From: an uncultured Succinatimonas sp.
GTDB taxonomy: Bacteria > Pseudomonadota > Gammaproteobacteria > Enterobacterales > Succinivibrionaceae
Reading direction: 5' to 3'
NCBI GenBank assembly: GCA_905201175.1
Contig: CAJKNC010000079.1
Span: 1 to 7,195 of the forward strand
Length of the DNA stretch: 7,195 nt
In this document: one piece after another, positions 6,161-7,195 of the stretch
How positions within the stretch are numbered: position 1 is the first letter of the stretch
Layout of the letters: every line of letters starts with the position of its first letter
Notes under the pieces: generated by a model
Told to the model about the DNA's origin: nothing
What the model saw: the letters and a program-made list of their open reading frames with translations, nothing else
Database searches by the model: none
Program-made: the position numbers and the translations under genes

Positions 6161-7168
6161 CTATATTGATAATTTATAACTGATTGAATTCTTTATATCG
6201 CTTTCAGTCTTATAACAAAAACATACTGTTTTACCTATAGCAATAAATGATATTTTTCCATTTCTAGGCTTACTTATCTTTATATTCTCATCATCAATTA
6301 AAGACTCTAAATGCTTCATTAAATAGCTGCTTTTATCTCCCAAGATGTAACTTTCTTTTAAATCTAAATACGATGAAAACTTATTATGTAACCCTAAATT
6401 AAACTCATCAAAAGAAGTTGTCACAAAAACTTTTCGGCGATCTGCTGTAGATAGCGATGCTTCGACTTTTATATTTCCGTTATCTACTAATAAAATACGT
6501 TCACTCATGGACAGGAAATCTTTGTTTTCTGATGAGACATTCGCAGACTTAAATGGACTAAACACAATATTCTTGTCTCTATAAACATCAACAAAAACTG
6601 CATTTTTTTCAAAATTTATTTCGTTATTTTCCAAAACAACACCTTGAACTATAGATGTGTCAGGGGTATTTGCAGCAATTAATTGATACAAATAATCAGA
6701 AGATGCTGTTTTTCTTTTAACTCTTATTCCGCCGGAAGGACCATCAATTACAGGTATGCTGTAATTACGCTTACACTTTTTATGTCTTAACACACTATTA
6801 GCTTTTCTACTTAAAGCCGCAAAAAAATCTTCTTGTTTTGCATTAGGATTTTTCTTTAAAAAGTCCTTCAAATCTCTTTCTACTAATTTAAATTCATTAA
6901 TTGTAGGTAATATTATCTTGCTGTTATTGGCAATGCTTATCTTTGATAAAGAGGATTTTATCTTTAGATTTATACAAAAAGAATTTTCTATATCTTCTTG
7001 CATTTTCTTATTCTTTTCTGCTTCATTTTTTATTTTCTTGGCGTTTTTTTCTACTTTTTGGATTAAATCAAAAGGAGTGGTTTTTAATGTTGTATATCTA
7101 AGACTGTCAAAGATACTCATTAAAATTTCAAAATCATTAGATTTAGTATGGCCCCAGAAATTGATCAC
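6161..7168 (-). CDS. cas9: Probable C-terminal remnant of a type II-B Cas9, frame interrupted at its 5' end
   Basis: 335 residues from GTG 7168, ending two bases before cas1, where cas9 sits in type II-B loci. The protein is Lys-rich: a charged, probably coiled-coil segment at about 33-63, then a basic patch at 128-154 containing KRNYSIPV, GPSGGIRVKRKT and YQL. To me this resembles the region after RuvC-III leading into the PAM-interacting domain of large Cas9 proteins. The rest (about 165-335) is mixed beta strand, as expected for that end. No RuvC or HNH motif is present, and type II-B Cas9 is several times longer. An in-frame TAA directly precedes the GTG, a TAG lies six codons further up, and the other frames also stop in 7143-7190. 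The frame is therefore cut from any upstream part. The Cas9 call rests on context plus remembered family resemblance; an unrelated small protein remains possible. Confidence 0.6.
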   Translation of the reverse strand: MINFWGHTKSNDFEILMSIFDSLRYTTLKTTPFDLIQKVEKNAKKIKNEAEKNKKMQEDIENSFCINLKIKSSLSKISIANNSKIILPTINEFKLVERDLKDFLKKNPNAKQEDFFAALSRKANSVLRHKKCKRNYSIPVIDGPSGGIRVKRKTASSDYLYQLIAANTPDTSIVQGVVLENNEINFEKNAVFVDVYRDKNIVFSPFKSANVSSENKDFLSMSERILLVDNGNIKVEASLSTADRRKVFVTTSFDEFNLGLHNKFSSYLDLKESYILGDKSSYLMKHLESLIDDENIKISKPRNGKISFIAIGKTVCFCYKTESDIKNSISYKLSI

Positions 7169-7190
7169 TTAAGTTTCTAGGTCATACTAA
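7143..7190. repeat. 48-bp imperfect palindrome at the break in the Cas9 frame; possible miniature insertion or transposon end
   Basis: TTAGTATG (7143-7150) mirrors CATACTAA (7183-7190). The match continues inward through GCC/GGT and AGAAA/TTTCT with a few mismatches around a short centre. On the - strand it supplies stops in all three frames just before the 335-codon frame. It is bordered by TA on both sides, which would fit a TA-targeting element. No transposase is visible in the window, and the element may continue past the edge. Confidence 0.45.
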
Positions 7191-7195
7191 CAGAA

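Noticed and set aside
6918..7172. Hydrophobic 84-codon frame on the + strand, looking like a small membrane protein
   Set aside because: It is the complement of Lys- and Asn-rich codons of the - strand frame; A-rich codons read in reverse give Phe, Leu and Ile.

Overview
This A+T-rich window looks like accessory DNA of a Gram-negative bacterium. The evidence is an autotransporter with a C-terminal outer-membrane barrel ending in Phe and an esterase with a Sec signal peptide. A low-G+C gammaproteobacterium of the Succinivibrionaceae or Francisella/Legionella sort would fit the CRISPR type and the tracrRNA tail, but the genus is a guess.

Left part (1-3823, + strand): a large autotransporter adhesin (about 102-2660) has a repetitive beta-helical passenger. 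It carries a nine-G run early in the coding sequence, a likely phase-variation switch, and has no canonical start codon in front of its signal peptide. After a short gap with a possible promoter/operator comes a secreted esterase of the hormone-sensitive-lipase family (2798-3823).

Middle part (3824-4274): no protein gene, but dense RNA content. A 13-bp hairpin is followed by a minimal CRISPR array of two 37-nt repeats and one 35-nt spacer (3889-3997). Then comes a leader-like zone with interleaved inverted repeats (4049-4100) and a probable tracrRNA gene on the + strand (about 4117-4236). The tracrRNA pairs with the repeat through two separated anti-repeat blocks, with a hairpin inserted between them. 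Its tail resembles the Francisella novicida tracrRNA tail as I remember it.

Right part (4275-7168, - strand): a tightly packed operon reads, in transcription order, a 335-aa protein that is probably the C-terminal end of Cas9, then cas1, cas2 and cas4. The order (cas9)-cas1-cas2-cas4, a 37-nt repeat starting GTTTCAG, a tracrRNA and an array transcribed against the cas genes together indicate type II-B CRISPR-Cas. Cas1, Cas2 and Cas4 keep their active-site residues. The Cas9 frame is cut at the window edge by stops in all three frames inside a 48-bp imperfect palindrome (7143-7190), which looks like a small insertion or the end of a mobile element.

Working picture: an intact adaptation module and RNA module sit beside an effector gene that is interrupted here. 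The most original signals are the three-way-junction tracrRNA, the promoter built into the repeats, the poly-G switch and the palindrome breaking the effector frame.
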